Assembly: GCA_965205535.1 (NCBI GenBank)
Contig: CBDBHH010000005.1
Location: 3,348,001-3,412,000, forward strand
Direction of reading: 5' to 3'
DNA from: UBA8079 sp965205535
Lineage (GTDB): Bacteria; Pseudomonadota; Alphaproteobacteria; UBA6615
Length of the DNA stretch: 64,000 nt
Shown one piece after another: positions 43,090-53,241 of this stretch. Positions within the stretch are counted from its first letter, which is position 1, and every line of letters starts with the position of its first letter. The notes beneath the pieces are model-generated. The model made no database searches, had not been told where the DNA came from, and saw only the letters and a program-made list of their open reading frames with translations. The position numbers were made by a program, and so were the translations under genes.

Positions 43090-43739
43090 GCCGCCTGAAG
43101 GTCGGCGTCCTGATTTCCGGTCGGGGTTCCAACCTGCAGGCGCTGATCGCAGCCTGTGCCACGCCGGATTTCCCGACCGAAATCGTGCTTGTCGTGTCGA
43201 ACAAACCGGATGCCCTGGGGCTCGACCATGCCAGGGCCGCAGGCATAGACACCGCTGTGATCGCACATGGCGATTTCCCTGACCGCGAAAGTTTCGACCG
43301 GGAAATCGACAAGTACCTCAAATCCTCGGGTGCGGAACTTGTCTGCCTGGCCGGCTTCATGCGGCTCCTGTCCAGCTGGTTCGTCGACAGCTGGCGCGAC
43401 CGGGTGGTGAACATTCACCCGTCGCTCCTGCCGGCATTCAAGGGCATCGATGCCCACGCGCAGGCCATCGCAGCCGGCGTGCGGCTAAGCGGTTGCACCG
43501 TGCACATTGTGCGTCCGGAAATGGATGCCGGGCCGATCCTGGTGCAAGCCGCCGTCCCGGTGATGCCCGAGGATGATGAAGACACGCTCGCCGCTCGCAT
43601 CCTCGAGGCCGAACATGCGTGCTACCCGCTTGCGGTGAGGCTTCTGGCGGAAAACCGGGTGGAAATCGTCGACGAACGCGCGGTCATCACGACACCGGAT
43701 CGCCGGCATAGCCCGCTTATCTTCCCGCCCACGGAATAA
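43086..43739 (+). CDS. purN: Phosphoribosylglycinamide formyltransferase
   Basis: Adds a formyl group to glycinamide ribonucleotide in purine synthesis. The 217-aa enzyme has LISGRGSNLQALI, the active-site N-H-D in VNIHPSLLPAFKG (N and H), and VRPEMDAGPILVQAAVPV. The ATGA overlap with purM shows translational coupling of this two-gene operon. Length is normal. Confidence 0.96.
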   Translation: MSRLKVGVLISGRGSNLQALIAACATPDFPTEIVLVVSNKPDALGLDHARAAGIDTAVIAHGDFPDRESFDREIDKYLKSSGAELVCLAGFMRLLSSWFVDSWRDRVVNIHPSLLPAFKGIDAHAQAIAAGVRLSGCTVHIVRPEMDAGPILVQAAVPVMPEDDEDTLAARILEAEHACYPLAVRLLAENRVEIVDERAVITTPDRRHSPLIFPPTE

Positions 43740-43830
43740 ACCATGCGTGCCACCGCCGAAGGGCTTTGACGCCCCCCGCGCTCGCGTATAAAACTCAATC
43801 CAAGGCTCAACCGGAAACATGCGAGTGCAC

Positions 43831-43956
43831 ATGTCCGACGAAATAATGGATATCGACCGACGCTGGAAAACCTGGGGTGGTTTTCTAAAGCTGATGAGTT
43901 ACTCGGGGGCCGCTGTCGCGATCACCCTGCTCATTTTGTGGTGGGCGATCATCTAA
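43831..43956 (+). CDS. aa3-type cytochrome c oxidase subunit IV-like small protein
   Basis: A 41-aa peptide (45 if ATG 43819 is used). A short polar N-terminus with RRWKTWGGFLKLMSYSG is followed by one membrane helix AAVAITLLILWWAII. This matches the small alphaproteobacterial aa3 oxidase subunit IV (a W-GF-KL motif and one helix), which is often found after purN. Its role is to associate with the oxidase; it is not essential in characterised relatives. Confidence 0.72.
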   Translation: MSDEIMDIDRRWKTWGGFLKLMSYSGAAVAITLLILWWAII

Positions 43957-43989
43957 CGGCCTGTCCCCGCGCCTGATCAGGCGTGGAGA

Positions 43990-44412
43990 TCAGCCGACGA
44001 TTTCTTTTACGTCAAAGAAGAAGGCGATTTCTTCTGCTGCGGTTTCGGGCGCGTCCGAACCGTGCACGGAGTTCGCCTCGATTGATTCCGCGAATTCCTT
44101 ACGGATCGTGCCCTCCGCCGCCTCGGCCGGATTGGTCGCACCCATGATCTCGCGATTGCGCGCGATGGCGTCTTCACCTTCCAGTACCTGCACGACCACC
44201 GGTCCGGATGTCATGAACGCGACCAGATCGTTGAAGAACGGACGCTCGCGATGGACACCGTAAAAGGATTCCGCCTGCTCGCGGCTCAGGTGGATGCGGC
44301 GTTGCGCGACGACACGCAGACCGGCGTCCTCGAACTTGGCAATGATCTTGCCGGTGATGTTCCGCTTCGTGGCGTCGGGTTTGATGATCGAGAACGTGCG
44401 CTCGAGGGCCAT
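43990..44412 (-). CDS. ndk: Nucleoside diphosphate kinase
   Basis: Moves the terminal phosphate between nucleoside triphosphates and diphosphates. The 140-aa protein has the N-terminal ERTFSIIKPDATKRN, the active-site histidine in SIEANSVHGSDAPETAAEEI and the typical VVQVLEGEDAI. Length is standard. It is downstream of holC on the same strand after a 107-bp gap. Confidence 0.97.
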   Translation of the reverse strand: MALERTFSIIKPDATKRNITGKIIAKFEDAGLRVVAQRRIHLSREQAESFYGVHRERPFFNDLVAFMTSGPVVVQVLEGEDAIARNREIMGATNPAEAAEGTIRKEFAESIEANSVHGSDAPETAAEEIAFFFDVKEIVG

Positions 44413-44519
44413 GGATTTACTCCGGTCAGGAATGGAAATGTGCGCGCCTTATATCCAGCGCGGGCGGCGGCGACAAGACACCATTCGCCGAACCTGCATT
44501 CCGGGCATCGCGCAAGCGA

Positions 44520-44978
44520 TCAGCCGGCGGCCTTTTGTTCCCAGCCGCCGCGCTCCGTCTGCTGCCAATAGGTCAGGTCATGACCGGCATCTTTATAGAC
44601 CTGCCAACGGGCCCGCGCGGCACTGACGACCCCGTCGTCGCGCCCGTCGAACAACTCGCAAACGAGATCAAAAGCCCCGGGATCTGCGGATTGTGCGCCG
44701 TCTGCCAGGAATAGCACCCGCGCATCGTTGGGGGTTTCATCCTGGTCCGTCAGCCACACCGGCTGCAACGCGGCATGCCCGTCAGCCTTGCTGCCATGGG
44801 GCAGGAAGACCCGGTCGTTGTAGGTCCAGAGGTGCGCGTTCAGATCCTCGACCCGCTCGGGTGAACCGGCAATAACAATCGCGCGGCGTCCGTCACGAAT
44901 GACCGTCCGTTCAAGCATGACCGGCAACACCTCTTCGAGAGTGCGGCGTGTCAGATGATAGAAGCGGATTTCCGTCAC
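44520..44978 (-). CDS. holC: DNA polymerase III chi subunit
   Basis: HolC links the clamp loader to single-stranded DNA-binding protein. The 152-aa protein has the family features TEIRFYHLTRRTLEEVLPVMLERTVIRDGRRAIV, HLWTYNDRVFLPHGS and a C-terminal VYKDAGHDLTYWQQ. It starts 13 bp after pepA, the usual partner order in proteobacteria. Confidence 0.93.
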   Translation of the reverse strand: MTEIRFYHLTRRTLEEVLPVMLERTVIRDGRRAIVIAGSPERVEDLNAHLWTYNDRVFLPHGSKADGHAALQPVWLTDQDETPNDARVLFLADGAQSADPGAFDLVCELFDGRDDGVVSAARARWQVYKDAGHDLTYWQQTERGGWEQKAAG

Positions 44979-44991
44979 GTCGCAACCGGCC

Positions 44992-46482
44992 CTATTTTTC
45001 GTAATGGTCGCGAACGAACTGATCGAGCGTGCGCACGGCGAAGCCGGTCGCGCCCCGCGCCATCAGCGGCAGCTCCTTGTCCGACCAAGCGACACCGGCG
45101 ATATCCATATGCGCCCAGGGCACATCATTGGCGTAACGCTGCAGGAACTGCGCGGCGGTGATGCTGCCGCCCCAACGCGGCCCGACATTCTTCATATCGG
45201 CGCGCGGCGTGTTGATTTGCCGGTCATAGGCATCATCGAGCGGCATGCGCCAGACCTTCTCGCCGACACCTTGGCTGGAAGACACGATGCGTTTCGCGAG
45301 GTCTTCATCATTGGCGTACAGGCCGGCATATTCACGACCCAGCGCGACCATGATCGCCCCGGTGAGGGTCGCAAAATCGATCATCACATCGGGTTTGAAG
45401 CGCTTCTGGGTGTACCAAAGCGCATCGGCCAGAACGAGCCGGCCTTCCGCATCGGTGTTAATCACTTCAATCGTCTGACCCGACATCGAAGTCACGATAT
45501 CGCCCGGTCGCTGGGCATTGCCGTCGGGCATATTCTCCGTCAGGCCAACGACCCCGATCACGTTCGCCTTGGCCTTCCGGCCCGCGATGGCCCGCATGGC
45601 ACCAATCACGGTGCCTGCACCGCCCATATCCCAGATCATGTCTTCCATGCCGCCGGCCGGCTTGATGGAGATGCCGCCGGTGTCGAACGTGACCCCCTTA
45701 CCAATGAAGGACACGGTCTTGGCGTCCTTGCCACCGCCGTTCCAACGCATCACCACGAGTTGAGATTCGCGCACACTGCCCTGCCCCACGGCCAGCAATG
45801 CGTTCATGCCGAGTTTGCGCATCTGCGCCTCGCCCAGCACCTCAACCTTGACGCCGAGCTTGGTCAGCTTGCGGCACTGCGCCGCCATCCATTTCGGCGA
45901 TTTCACGTTGCTGGGCTCCGACACGAGATCGCGCGCCATATCGACGCCGTCCGCGACGGGAGCAAGTACTGCGTAGCGTTTGCGCGCATCCGTCGCGCCC
46001 TTCACCATGATTTGAAAGCGCGCCAGCTTGTTGGAAGCGCTGCGAGACTTCGCACCGGTCAGATACTTGTCGTATCTGTAGGAACGCAAGCGCGCGCCAA
46101 TCGCGATACTCGCCGCCAGTTCGCCGCCACGCAGCTTCGCACCCGTCATTTCCGCAATAACGGTCGCAGCGCTCACCGATACTGTTCCAATGGCTTTGTA
46201 TATCTGAGCACCGATTTCCTGTGCACGCAGCGCATCCAGATCCTTGGGGTTGCCGGCACCGATCAGCAAAATCGTCGCCTTCTCCCGGCCCTGAGGGGCG
46301 AGGATAGACAAACTTTCGCCCTTCTTTCCCGCGAAACTCGCTGCTTTCAGAGCGCGCGACAGCGCGCCTTTGGTCACCTTGTCGACCGCCTTGGCGCTGG
46401 TTCCCAGCCGCGCGTCGGCATCGACCAGAAAAACCAGGACACCACTCGTGGGAAGTTTCGGCTCGGCAAACGAAATTTTCAT
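44992..46482 (-). CDS. pepA: Leucyl aminopeptidase (M17)
   Basis: A cytosolic two-metal aminopeptidase that trims peptides. The 496-aa protein has the active-site lysine in GKGVTFDTGGISIKPAGGMEDM and the metal-binding NTDAEGRLVLADAL. The start MKISFAEPKL (46482) is chosen over a 36-codon longer frame that would cover the divergent promoter. It shares the 225-bp gap with lptF. Confidence 0.95.
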   Translation of the reverse strand: MKISFAEPKLPTSGVLVFLVDADARLGTSAKAVDKVTKGALSRALKAASFAGKKGESLSILAPQGREKATILLIGAGNPKDLDALRAQEIGAQIYKAIGTVSVSAATVIAEMTGAKLRGGELAASIAIGARLRSYRYDKYLTGAKSRSASNKLARFQIMVKGATDARKRYAVLAPVADGVDMARDLVSEPSNVKSPKWMAAQCRKLTKLGVKVEVLGEAQMRKLGMNALLAVGQGSVRESQLVVMRWNGGGKDAKTVSFIGKGVTFDTGGISIKPAGGMEDMIWDMGGAGTVIGAMRAIAGRKAKANVIGVVGLTENMPDGNAQRPGDIVTSMSGQTIEVINTDAEGRLVLADALWYTQKRFKPDVMIDFATLTGAIMVALGREYAGLYANDEDLAKRIVSSSQGVGEKVWRMPLDDAYDRQINTPRADMKNVGPRWGGSITAAQFLQRYANDVPWAHMDIAGVAWSDKELPLMARGATGFAVRTLDQFVRDHYEK

Positions 46483-46707
46483 GACGTTCCATTCCATAAA
46501 TATGCGGGACACAGGCTCTGACACGCCGTCGAAAGCCAATCGAGATTTAGAGTACGCACGAACCCGGCGCAAGACATGGACCACCACCACCGCAGGTGTT
46601 TTTCCCCGCCCGGCGATCTGTTACAAACATTTCGACAAGCAGGTCTTTGTGTTACGAATCAGCAACTTGAGAGACGTTTCCGGGGAAACGTCAAACCGGG
46701 AGCATCC

Positions 46708-47817
46708 ATGACGTCGATCAGCGGATACATATTCCGGCAACTGGCATTTGCCACGTTGTTCGTTGCCGGTGCACTTGTCTTGCTGATTTCGCTGTTCGGC
46801 TCCCTCCGGCTGATCGACTTTATCGTCAATCGCGGCCTGCCGATTGCAGTTTTGTTCGAGATGACTGCGCTCAATCTGCCAAAGTTCATGGCCGTGGTGC
46901 TGCCGATCGCGATCTTCGCCGCGATACTCGTGGTCTACAACAAGCTCACGAATGACAGCGAGCTGGTCGTTATGCGTGCTGCCGGGGTCGGCCAGATGTC
47001 TCTGGCACGTCCCGGCCTGATGCTCGGCATTCTCGGCGTGCTCATCGGATACGCCCTGCAGCTCTACCTGGTTCCAGCATCCACCCACGCCTTCAAGCTG
47101 CAGCAGTTCAACTATCGCAACAGCTACGGGAGCGTTCTGCTTCAGGAGCAACGCTTCAATACGCCGGTAAACGGTTTAACCATCTACGTTCGTGAACGGT
47201 CCGGTGAGGGTGAGCTACGGGGCATATTTGCGCATGATTCCCGAGATCCCGAACGCCCGATCACCTACACCGCGGAGCGCGGCACCGCGAGCCAGACCGG
47301 CCAGGGAACCAGGGTGGTGCTGTTTAACGGCAGCCAGCAGGAGGTCGACCGGGAGTCCGGTCGCCTGACATTGTTCAATTTTGACCAGTATTCCCTGGAT
47401 CTGAGCCTCCTCAGCCAGGACGTTTCGACGCGTTGGCGTGAGCCGGAAGAACGCTTCCTGGATTCTCTTCTCTGGCCCGGAGAAGGGCTGCACGACCGCA
47501 CTTATTCCGCGCAGCTTATCGCCGAGGGCCATCGACGACTTACCAGCCCGTTGCATATCCTTGCCTTTGCCGCCGTCGCCATGGCGGTTTTGTTGTCCGG
47601 CGACCTTAACCGCCGAGGCCAGACCAGCCGTATACTGCTTGCAATTGCGTTGATTTTTGCCATTCAGGGCGCAGCGCTGGGCCTGTTCAACGTGTCGCGG
47701 CGATCTCTGGCGATCGTCCCCTTCAGCTATGGGCTCCCACTTGGCGCAATCGCGCTGTCTGTCTATTGGCTGGTGCGCAATCCGCGCCACCGTTCCGCCG
47801 CCACCGCAGATGCCTAG
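46708..47817 (+). CDS. lptF: LPS export permease LptF
   Basis: One of two membrane subunits of the LptB2FG transporter that extracts lipopolysaccharide from the inner membrane. The 369-aa protein has six helices and a periplasmic beta-jellyroll domain between helices 3 and 4. The N-terminus is MTSISGYIFRQLAFATLFVA with NRGLPIAVLFEMTALNLPKF. The frame extends upstream to 46576, but the start at 46708 fits the family. It is 12 bp before lptG. Confidence 0.95.
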   Translation: MTSISGYIFRQLAFATLFVAGALVLLISLFGSLRLIDFIVNRGLPIAVLFEMTALNLPKFMAVVLPIAIFAAILVVYNKLTNDSELVVMRAAGVGQMSLARPGLMLGILGVLIGYALQLYLVPASTHAFKLQQFNYRNSYGSVLLQEQRFNTPVNGLTIYVRERSGEGELRGIFAHDSRDPERPITYTAERGTASQTGQGTRVVLFNGSQQEVDRESGRLTLFNFDQYSLDLSLLSQDVSTRWREPEERFLDSLLWPGEGLHDRTYSAQLIAEGHRRLTSPLHILAFAAVAMAVLLSGDLNRRGQTSRILLAIALIFAIQGAALGLFNVSRRSLAIVPFSYGLPLGAIALSVYWLVRNPRHRSAATADA

Positions 47818-47829
47818 GCCGCCACGCCC

Positions 47830-48930
47830 GTGATCGCTTCGCGCACCATATCGTTTTATATCCTGCGTCAATTCCTGATCTGGTTTGTGATCATGTTCGC
47901 CACGATTGTTGCGGTGATCATGCTGATCGACGCCGTCGAGTTGTTGCGCCGCGGCAGCGGGCGTGACGAGGCAACTTTCAGCGTTATCACCAGCATGGCG
48001 CTCTTGCGCACGCCATTCCTCGCTCAGGAGGCTGTCCCGTTCGCGGTCATGTTCGGCGGCATATTCACGTTTCTGCGCCTGACCCGAAACCACGAGCTTG
48101 TTGTCTTGCGTGCCGCCGGTGTTTCCGTCTGGCAATTCCTGACACCGGCCCTGATCGCTGCCGTGGCGCTCGGCATCGTCAACATCTCCGTCATAAATCC
48201 TCTTTCCGCTGTGCTGCTGTCTCAGTTCGAAGAACTCGAGGGCAGGTACTTTACCGGTCGGTCCTCCCTGCTGGCGGTCTCTGCAGAGGGCATATGGCTT
48301 CGTCAGAACGGCAATGCCGGCGCTGGTCAAACGGTCATTCACGCCGAACGGGTCCAGCCCGACGAACTCAGGCTGGAAAAGGTTATCGTCTTCCAGTTCG
48401 CCGGCGACGATAAATTCACCGGCCGGATCGACGCCGAAAGCGCTCTGCTGCTGAACGGGCGCTGGGAACTGTCCGAGGCCTGGCTCACACGGCCCGGACG
48501 CGCCGGCGTCTTCGTCGCCAAGCAGGACCTGGCAACCGATCTCACGCCAGATAAAATTCAGGAAAGCTTCGCAAGCCCCGATACGGTTGCGTTGTGGAAT
48601 CTGCCCCGGTTCATAAGGGTGCTTGAAGAAACCGGCTTCTCGCCGGTCGCACACCAGCTCCAGCTCCATGCCCTCCTGGCAGAGCCCGTCCTGCTGGCCG
48701 CGATGGTGCTGATCGCAGCCGTATTCTCACTCCGCCTCACCCGACGTGGCGGCACAATTGTCCTGGTCGGCGCCGGCGTGCTGGCCGGTTTTTTCCTGTT
48801 CCTTCTCACAAACGTCATCCAGGCGCTCGGCCTGGGTGCCAGCGTGCCCGTCGTTCTTGCGGCCTGGACCCCGGCTGGCGTCAGCATGCTGATCGGCATT
48901 ACATTCCTTCTCCATCAGGAGGATGGATGA
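47830..48930 (+). CDS. lptG: LPS export permease LptG
   Basis: Partner of LptF in the LPS transporter. The 366-aa protein has the same six-helix layout and begins (GTG 47830) IASRTISFYILRQFLIWFVIMFATIVAVIMLIDAVELLRR, with the conserved NHELVVLRAAGVSVWQFL coupling region. Its stop overlaps lptD (ATGA), so lptF-lptG-lptD are one operon. Confidence 0.95.
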   Translation: MIASRTISFYILRQFLIWFVIMFATIVAVIMLIDAVELLRRGSGRDEATFSVITSMALLRTPFLAQEAVPFAVMFGGIFTFLRLTRNHELVVLRAAGVSVWQFLTPALIAAVALGIVNISVINPLSAVLLSQFEELEGRYFTGRSSLLAVSAEGIWLRQNGNAGAGQTVIHAERVQPDELRLEKVIVFQFAGDDKFTGRIDAESALLLNGRWELSEAWLTRPGRAGVFVAKQDLATDLTPDKIQESFASPDTVALWNLPRFIRVLEETGFSPVAHQLQLHALLAEPVLLAAMVLIAAVFSLRLTRRGGTIVLVGAGVLAGFFLFLLTNVIQALGLGASVPVVLAAWTPAGVSMLIGITFLLHQEDG

Positions 48931-51059
48931 TGTCGGTGCGCGCGCTCACGATGGTTTTGGCACTGTTTTTCGTGCCCCTGAGCGGCTCGTCGGCCTTCGG
49001 GCAACAGGCGAATTCCGAGCAACCGGTTCTGATGACGGCCGACGACCTGTCGTTCGACGAAGACCTCGGAACAGCAACGGCACGCGGCAATGTTGAAATC
49101 ATCCAGGGCGACCGAATCCTGAATGCCGACGCCGTAACCTACAACCAGCGCGACGATATCGTGACCGCATCGGGTAACGTTGTGCTGCTGGAACCGACGG
49201 GCGAAGTGCTGTTCGCCGAATTCGCAGAACTAACCTCCGACATGCGTGAAGGTTTCCTGCGCGGGTTCCGAATGCTTTTGAACGACGATTCGCGCCTCGC
49301 AGCGGTCAGCGCACAACGTCGTGGCGGGATCGAGACTGAGCTGACACGCGCCGTCTATTCCCCGTGCCGCAATTGTCTTGGATTCGATGAAGAGCCCCTT
49401 TGGCAGATCAAGGCGCGCCGTGTCGTGCACGACGCCGATGCCCAGGAAGTCGTCTATCGTGATGCAACGCTGGAGTTGCTGGGACTTCCCATCGCCTACG
49501 CCCCTTATCTCAGCCACCCGGATCCGACCGTCGAACGCAAGTCGGGTATCCTGACACCGACTTTCGGCGTTTCGAGCCTATTGGGATCTTCCGTTCAGGT
49601 TCCGTATTTCTGGGCGATTTCAAACGAAAGCGACCTGACATTCGATCCCATTCTGTCAACCGACCAGCTGCCGGTGGTGACTGGTGAATACCGACAGAGG
49701 TTCGCCGATGGAGAGAACCGCACGCGCATCTCGTTCACCAATGACGATGCCCAGGTCGGCAAGGATCGGTTTCGCGGCCACATCGATTCCGAGACACGGT
49801 TCTCGATTGACGAGCTCTGGCGCTGGGGGGCGGATATTCGCCTTGCGAGTGACGACACCTATCTCGGGCGCTACGGCTTCAAGCGCGACGATACCCTCGA
49901 CAATCGACTGTATGTCGAAGGCTTCGGCTCACGATCTTATGCGGTCGCTGAAGCATTGTATTTCCAGGGCCTTCGAAACGAGGATATCCAGGAAGAAACA
50001 CCAATCGTCGCCCCGAATCTCGACTACCGGTACATCAGTCCACCCAGCAGCTTCGGGGGTATGACGACACTCGATGCAAATGTGCGCGCGCTCACTCGTG
50101 AGGAAGGTGCTTCAAGTCAACGGATCAGCCTGATTCCCGGCTGGCAGATATCCCATACCGACAGTCTGGGCACGATCACAAGTTTCCGAACTTCGGTCCA
50201 GGGCGATCTGTATAACGTCAACAACGTCAAAACCAACGATGGTCGGGAAAGCGCCGTGGTCGGTCGCATATTCCCCCAGGCCGTTGTGAGCTGGCGCTAC
50301 CCCTGGGTTCGACGCTCGGGGCCGAACAGCCAGATAGTCGAACCCCTCATGGCACTTGTCGTTGCACCGAACGGTGGCAACCCCGATCGCATTCCCGACG
50401 AAGACAGCCAGAGCATTGCATTTGACGAGACCAATCTGTTCGATGCCAATCGGTTTTCCGGCACGGATCGCGTGGAGGGTGGCCAGCGCGTTGTCTACGG
50501 CATCCGAACGGGCGTCTTCGGTGAAATGGGTGGTGCCACCACATTGACAGTCGGTCAATCCATCCGGTTCCGCGATTCAAATCCGTTCCCATCGGGGACC
50601 GGCCTGGAGGACCAGATATCCGATATCGTCGCGAATCTGCATATCACCCCCAATCGTTTCATGAACCTGCTCTACAAGACACGGTTCGATCATGACTCGC
50701 TCCGCGCCAGACGCACGGAAATCGCCGCCTCGATTGGCCCGCCGGCATTAAAGGCAGATCTCAACTATGTGTTCTTCGATCGCACAAGCGGGTTTTCAGA
50801 TCGCGAAGAAGTCACAGCATCTCTGAAGTCCAAACTGACCGAGCAATGGTCGGCACAGGTGCAAACGCAGCGCGACCTCACCGCCGAGGGCGGGACGCTG
50901 TCCTATGGCGCATCACTTGTGTACGAGTGCGATTGCATGAACTTCGAGCTAGTATATGGTCGAACTTTCACGTCGGACCGCGACATCCCGCGGGTTGAAT
51001 CGCTAATATTCCGATTTACGTTCAAAAGCCTTGGCCAGATTGGGACTTCGGTCTTGTAG
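48927..51059 (+). CDS. lptD: LPS assembly protein LptD
   Basis: The outer-membrane barrel that inserts LPS in the outer leaflet. The 710-aa protein has a signal peptide (LTMVLALFFVPLSGSSAFG), an OstA-like N-terminal domain (MTADDLSFDEDLGTATARGNVEIIQGD), and a long barrel ending in a Phe-containing strand (IFRFTFKSLGQIGTSVL). Cysteines appear in CRNC and ECDCMNFE, which could form the interdomain disulfides. Overlaps lptG, and surA follows with no gap. Confidence 0.94.
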   Translation: MMSVRALTMVLALFFVPLSGSSAFGQQANSEQPVLMTADDLSFDEDLGTATARGNVEIIQGDRILNADAVTYNQRDDIVTASGNVVLLEPTGEVLFAEFAELTSDMREGFLRGFRMLLNDDSRLAAVSAQRRGGIETELTRAVYSPCRNCLGFDEEPLWQIKARRVVHDADAQEVVYRDATLELLGLPIAYAPYLSHPDPTVERKSGILTPTFGVSSLLGSSVQVPYFWAISNESDLTFDPILSTDQLPVVTGEYRQRFADGENRTRISFTNDDAQVGKDRFRGHIDSETRFSIDELWRWGADIRLASDDTYLGRYGFKRDDTLDNRLYVEGFGSRSYAVAEALYFQGLRNEDIQEETPIVAPNLDYRYISPPSSFGGMTTLDANVRALTREEGASSQRISLIPGWQISHTDSLGTITSFRTSVQGDLYNVNNVKTNDGRESAVVGRIFPQAVVSWRYPWVRRSGPNSQIVEPLMALVVAPNGGNPDRIPDEDSQSIAFDETNLFDANRFSGTDRVEGGQRVVYGIRTGVFGEMGGATTLTVGQSIRFRDSNPFPSGTGLEDQISDIVANLHITPNRFMNLLYKTRFDHDSLRARRTEIAASIGPPALKADLNYVFFDRTSGFSDREEVTASLKSKLTEQWSAQVQTQRDLTAEGGTLSYGASLVYECDCMNFELVYGRTFTSDRDIPRVESLIFRFTFKSLGQIGTSVL

Positions 51060-52385
51060 ATGAAACAGGCAGCTCACTTTACGATCGCCTTCACCCGCCT
51101 GTGCGCACGCCTGCCTGAACGTCGCCTCGGTGGGACAATTTTCTTCGTGATAGCCTGCCTCACGGCGATACTCTTTGCGCCGCCGCCTGCACCAGCTCAG
51201 GATGTCCAGCGCATCGCAGCCGTCGTCAATGAAAAGGTGATATCGATCTTTGACGTTCAGCAACGCATGCGTTTGCTGATTAACTCCTCGGGACTCGCAA
51301 ACAACGCCGAAACGCAACGACGGATCGCGCCTCAGGTTCTGCGCGAACTGATTGACGAAGCCCTGCAGAACCAGGAAGCAGAGCGCCTGAATATCCGCAT
51401 CACGCAGTCTGAAATTGAAGAAGCGATGGGACAGATCGAATCGTCGAACGGGATCCCTACCGGTGGTTTTGAATCATTCCTCAATCGGCAGGGCATATCC
51501 CTGGAGGCTGCGCTCGACCAGGTCCGGTCAAACTTAGCCTGGCAAAAATTACTCGCTAGAACGGTCATCCCGACCATCGAAATCGGCGATGAGGAGATCG
51601 ACGCGGTCATTGCGCGCATCGAATCAACTGCCGGTGTCACAGAATACCGGGTGGGGGAGATACTTCTTCCGATTGATAACCTGGCCAACGCGACGGAGAT
51701 CCAGAACCTGGCGGACCGGCTCGTCACGCAGCTGCGCGATGGTGCGGATTTTCGGGCCGTAGCCCAGCAGTTTTCAAAGAGCGCGACAGCGGCGACAGGC
51801 GGTGACATTGGCTGGGTTCAGCCGGGCGAGCTTGACCCGGCCATCGATGCTGTCATTACCAACCTCTCGCGCCTGGAAATATCCGACCCGATCGAGGTGC
51901 CCGAAGGCATTCAGATCGTCATCCTGATCGACCAACGCACCAACGAGCCACCAGACCCGAATGATCGAACGGTCGCGCTGCGCCAGATGTTGCTCCAGCT
52001 TGCCCCGGATGCGCCACCCGCAGAAGCCGACGCCCTTCTGCAGACGGCACGTGCAATTTCTTCAAGCGTGCGGGGATGCGCTGATTTTGCAGCCGCCGCG
52101 GCAGAGGCCGGCACACCGCAACCTGCAGCGCCTGCGTCATTCAAGCTCAAGGACCTGAACGCCGATTTACGTGCGCTCGCAGCCAGTTTGGACGTCGGTC
52201 AGGCGAGCACACCCATTCGCGTGCCGTCCGGCGTGCAGGTCCTCATGATCTGCGAGCGCCAGGACGATGTCGGGCCGGACCGGGAAATCATTCGCAGAAC
52301 CATCGAGCGTGAGCGCGTTGATATGCTCTCACGACGCTATCTGCGCGACCTGCGACGCTCTGCCTTCGTCGATCTGCGTGTTTAA
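51060..52385 (+). CDS. surA: Periplasmic chaperone SurA
   Basis: A chaperone and peptidyl-prolyl isomerase for outer-membrane proteins such as LptD. The 441-aa protein has a hydrophobic export signal (IFFVIACLTAILFAPPPAPAQ), the N-terminal chaperone domain (IAAVVNEKVISIFDVQQRMRLL), a parvulin domain at about residues 190-295 (VGEILLPIDN, then SATAATGGDIGWVQPGEL) and a weaker second one. The ATG is directly after the lptD stop. Its end overlaps rsmA by eight bases. Confidence 0.92.
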   Translation: MKQAAHFTIAFTRLCARLPERRLGGTIFFVIACLTAILFAPPPAPAQDVQRIAAVVNEKVISIFDVQQRMRLLINSSGLANNAETQRRIAPQVLRELIDEALQNQEAERLNIRITQSEIEEAMGQIESSNGIPTGGFESFLNRQGISLEAALDQVRSNLAWQKLLARTVIPTIEIGDEEIDAVIARIESTAGVTEYRVGEILLPIDNLANATEIQNLADRLVTQLRDGADFRAVAQQFSKSATAATGGDIGWVQPGELDPAIDAVITNLSRLEISDPIEVPEGIQIVILIDQRTNEPPDPNDRTVALRQMLLQLAPDAPPAEADALLQTARAISSSVRGCADFAAAAAEAGTPQPAAPASFKLKDLNADLRALAASLDVGQASTPIRVPSGVQVLMICERQDDVGPDREIIRRTIERERVDMLSRRYLRDLRRSAFVDLRV

Positions 52386-53217
52386 CGCCGACACGCTGCC
52401 GCCTTTACGAGAAATCGTGGGGCGATTCGATATCGCGGCCCAGAAATCGCTCGGACAGCATTTTCTGTTCGATCTTAATCTGACACGGCGAATTGTATCC
52501 GTCGCAGGGGACCTGACCGGGATCAACGTGGTCGAGATCGGCGCCGGCCCCGGTGGCCTGACCCGCGCATTGCTCGAATCCGATGCGCGGCACGTATTCG
52601 CCATCGAACGCGATCCACGCGCAATCGCCGCATTAAACGAACTGGCCGAACACGCTGCGGGTCGTCTGACCGTCATTGCCGCCGACGCACTGGAAACAGA
52701 CCTGACCGCGATCACACCGTATCCCCGCCGGGTCGTGGCCAATCTTCCCTACAATGTCGGTACGCAATTGCTTATCAACTGGCTCACGCAAGCGGACACC
52801 TTCCTTGGTTTCACATTGATGTTTCAGAAAGAGGTCGCTGAACGTCTCGTCGCGACCCAGGGTAGCAAATCCTATGGTCGCCTCTCCGTTCTCGCGCGCT
52901 GGTTGACCGAACCGCGAACCCAGTTTGGCGTGCCGGCGTCGGCCTTCGTACCACCGCCGAATGTAACGTCCAGCGTGATCGGCCTTGAAGTTCGCGCAAC
53001 ACCGCTGGCGCCCGCACGTCGGGAAGACCTGGAAATCGTCACGCGCGCGGCCTTCGGTCAGCGGCGCAAGATGCTTCGACGATCACTCGCGCAGATCGGC
53101 GGGGCCGATATCCTTACCGCCGCAAATGTGCCCGACGACGTCCGGGCGGAGGACCTGAGTGTCGAACAATTCTGTGCGATCGCACGCGTGCTCGCCGATC
53201 AACCTCTTGCGCGTTAG
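52378..53217 (+). CDS. rsmA: 16S rRNA dimethyladenosine transferase
   Basis: Dimethylates two adjacent adenosines near the 3' end of 16S rRNA during ribosome assembly. The 279-aa protein has AAQKSLGQHFLFD, the SAM motif VVEIGAGPGGLTRALL, and the NLPYNVG catalytic loop. I start it at GTG 52378, inside the surA 3' end, because the longer frame to 52267 lies wholly within surA. In many proteobacteria pdxA sits between surA and rsmA; it is absent here. Confidence 0.94.
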   Translation: MFNADTLPPLREIVGRFDIAAQKSLGQHFLFDLNLTRRIVSVAGDLTGINVVEIGAGPGGLTRALLESDARHVFAIERDPRAIAALNELAEHAAGRLTVIAADALETDLTAITPYPRRVVANLPYNVGTQLLINWLTQADTFLGFTLMFQKEVAERLVATQGSKSYGRLSVLARWLTEPRTQFGVPASAFVPPPNVTSSVIGLEVRATPLAPARREDLEIVTRAAFGQRRKMLRRSLAQIGGADILTAANVPDDVRAEDLSVEQFCAIARVLADQPLAR

Positions 53218-53241
53218 ACACGGCGATGTCAGCGTCCGCGC

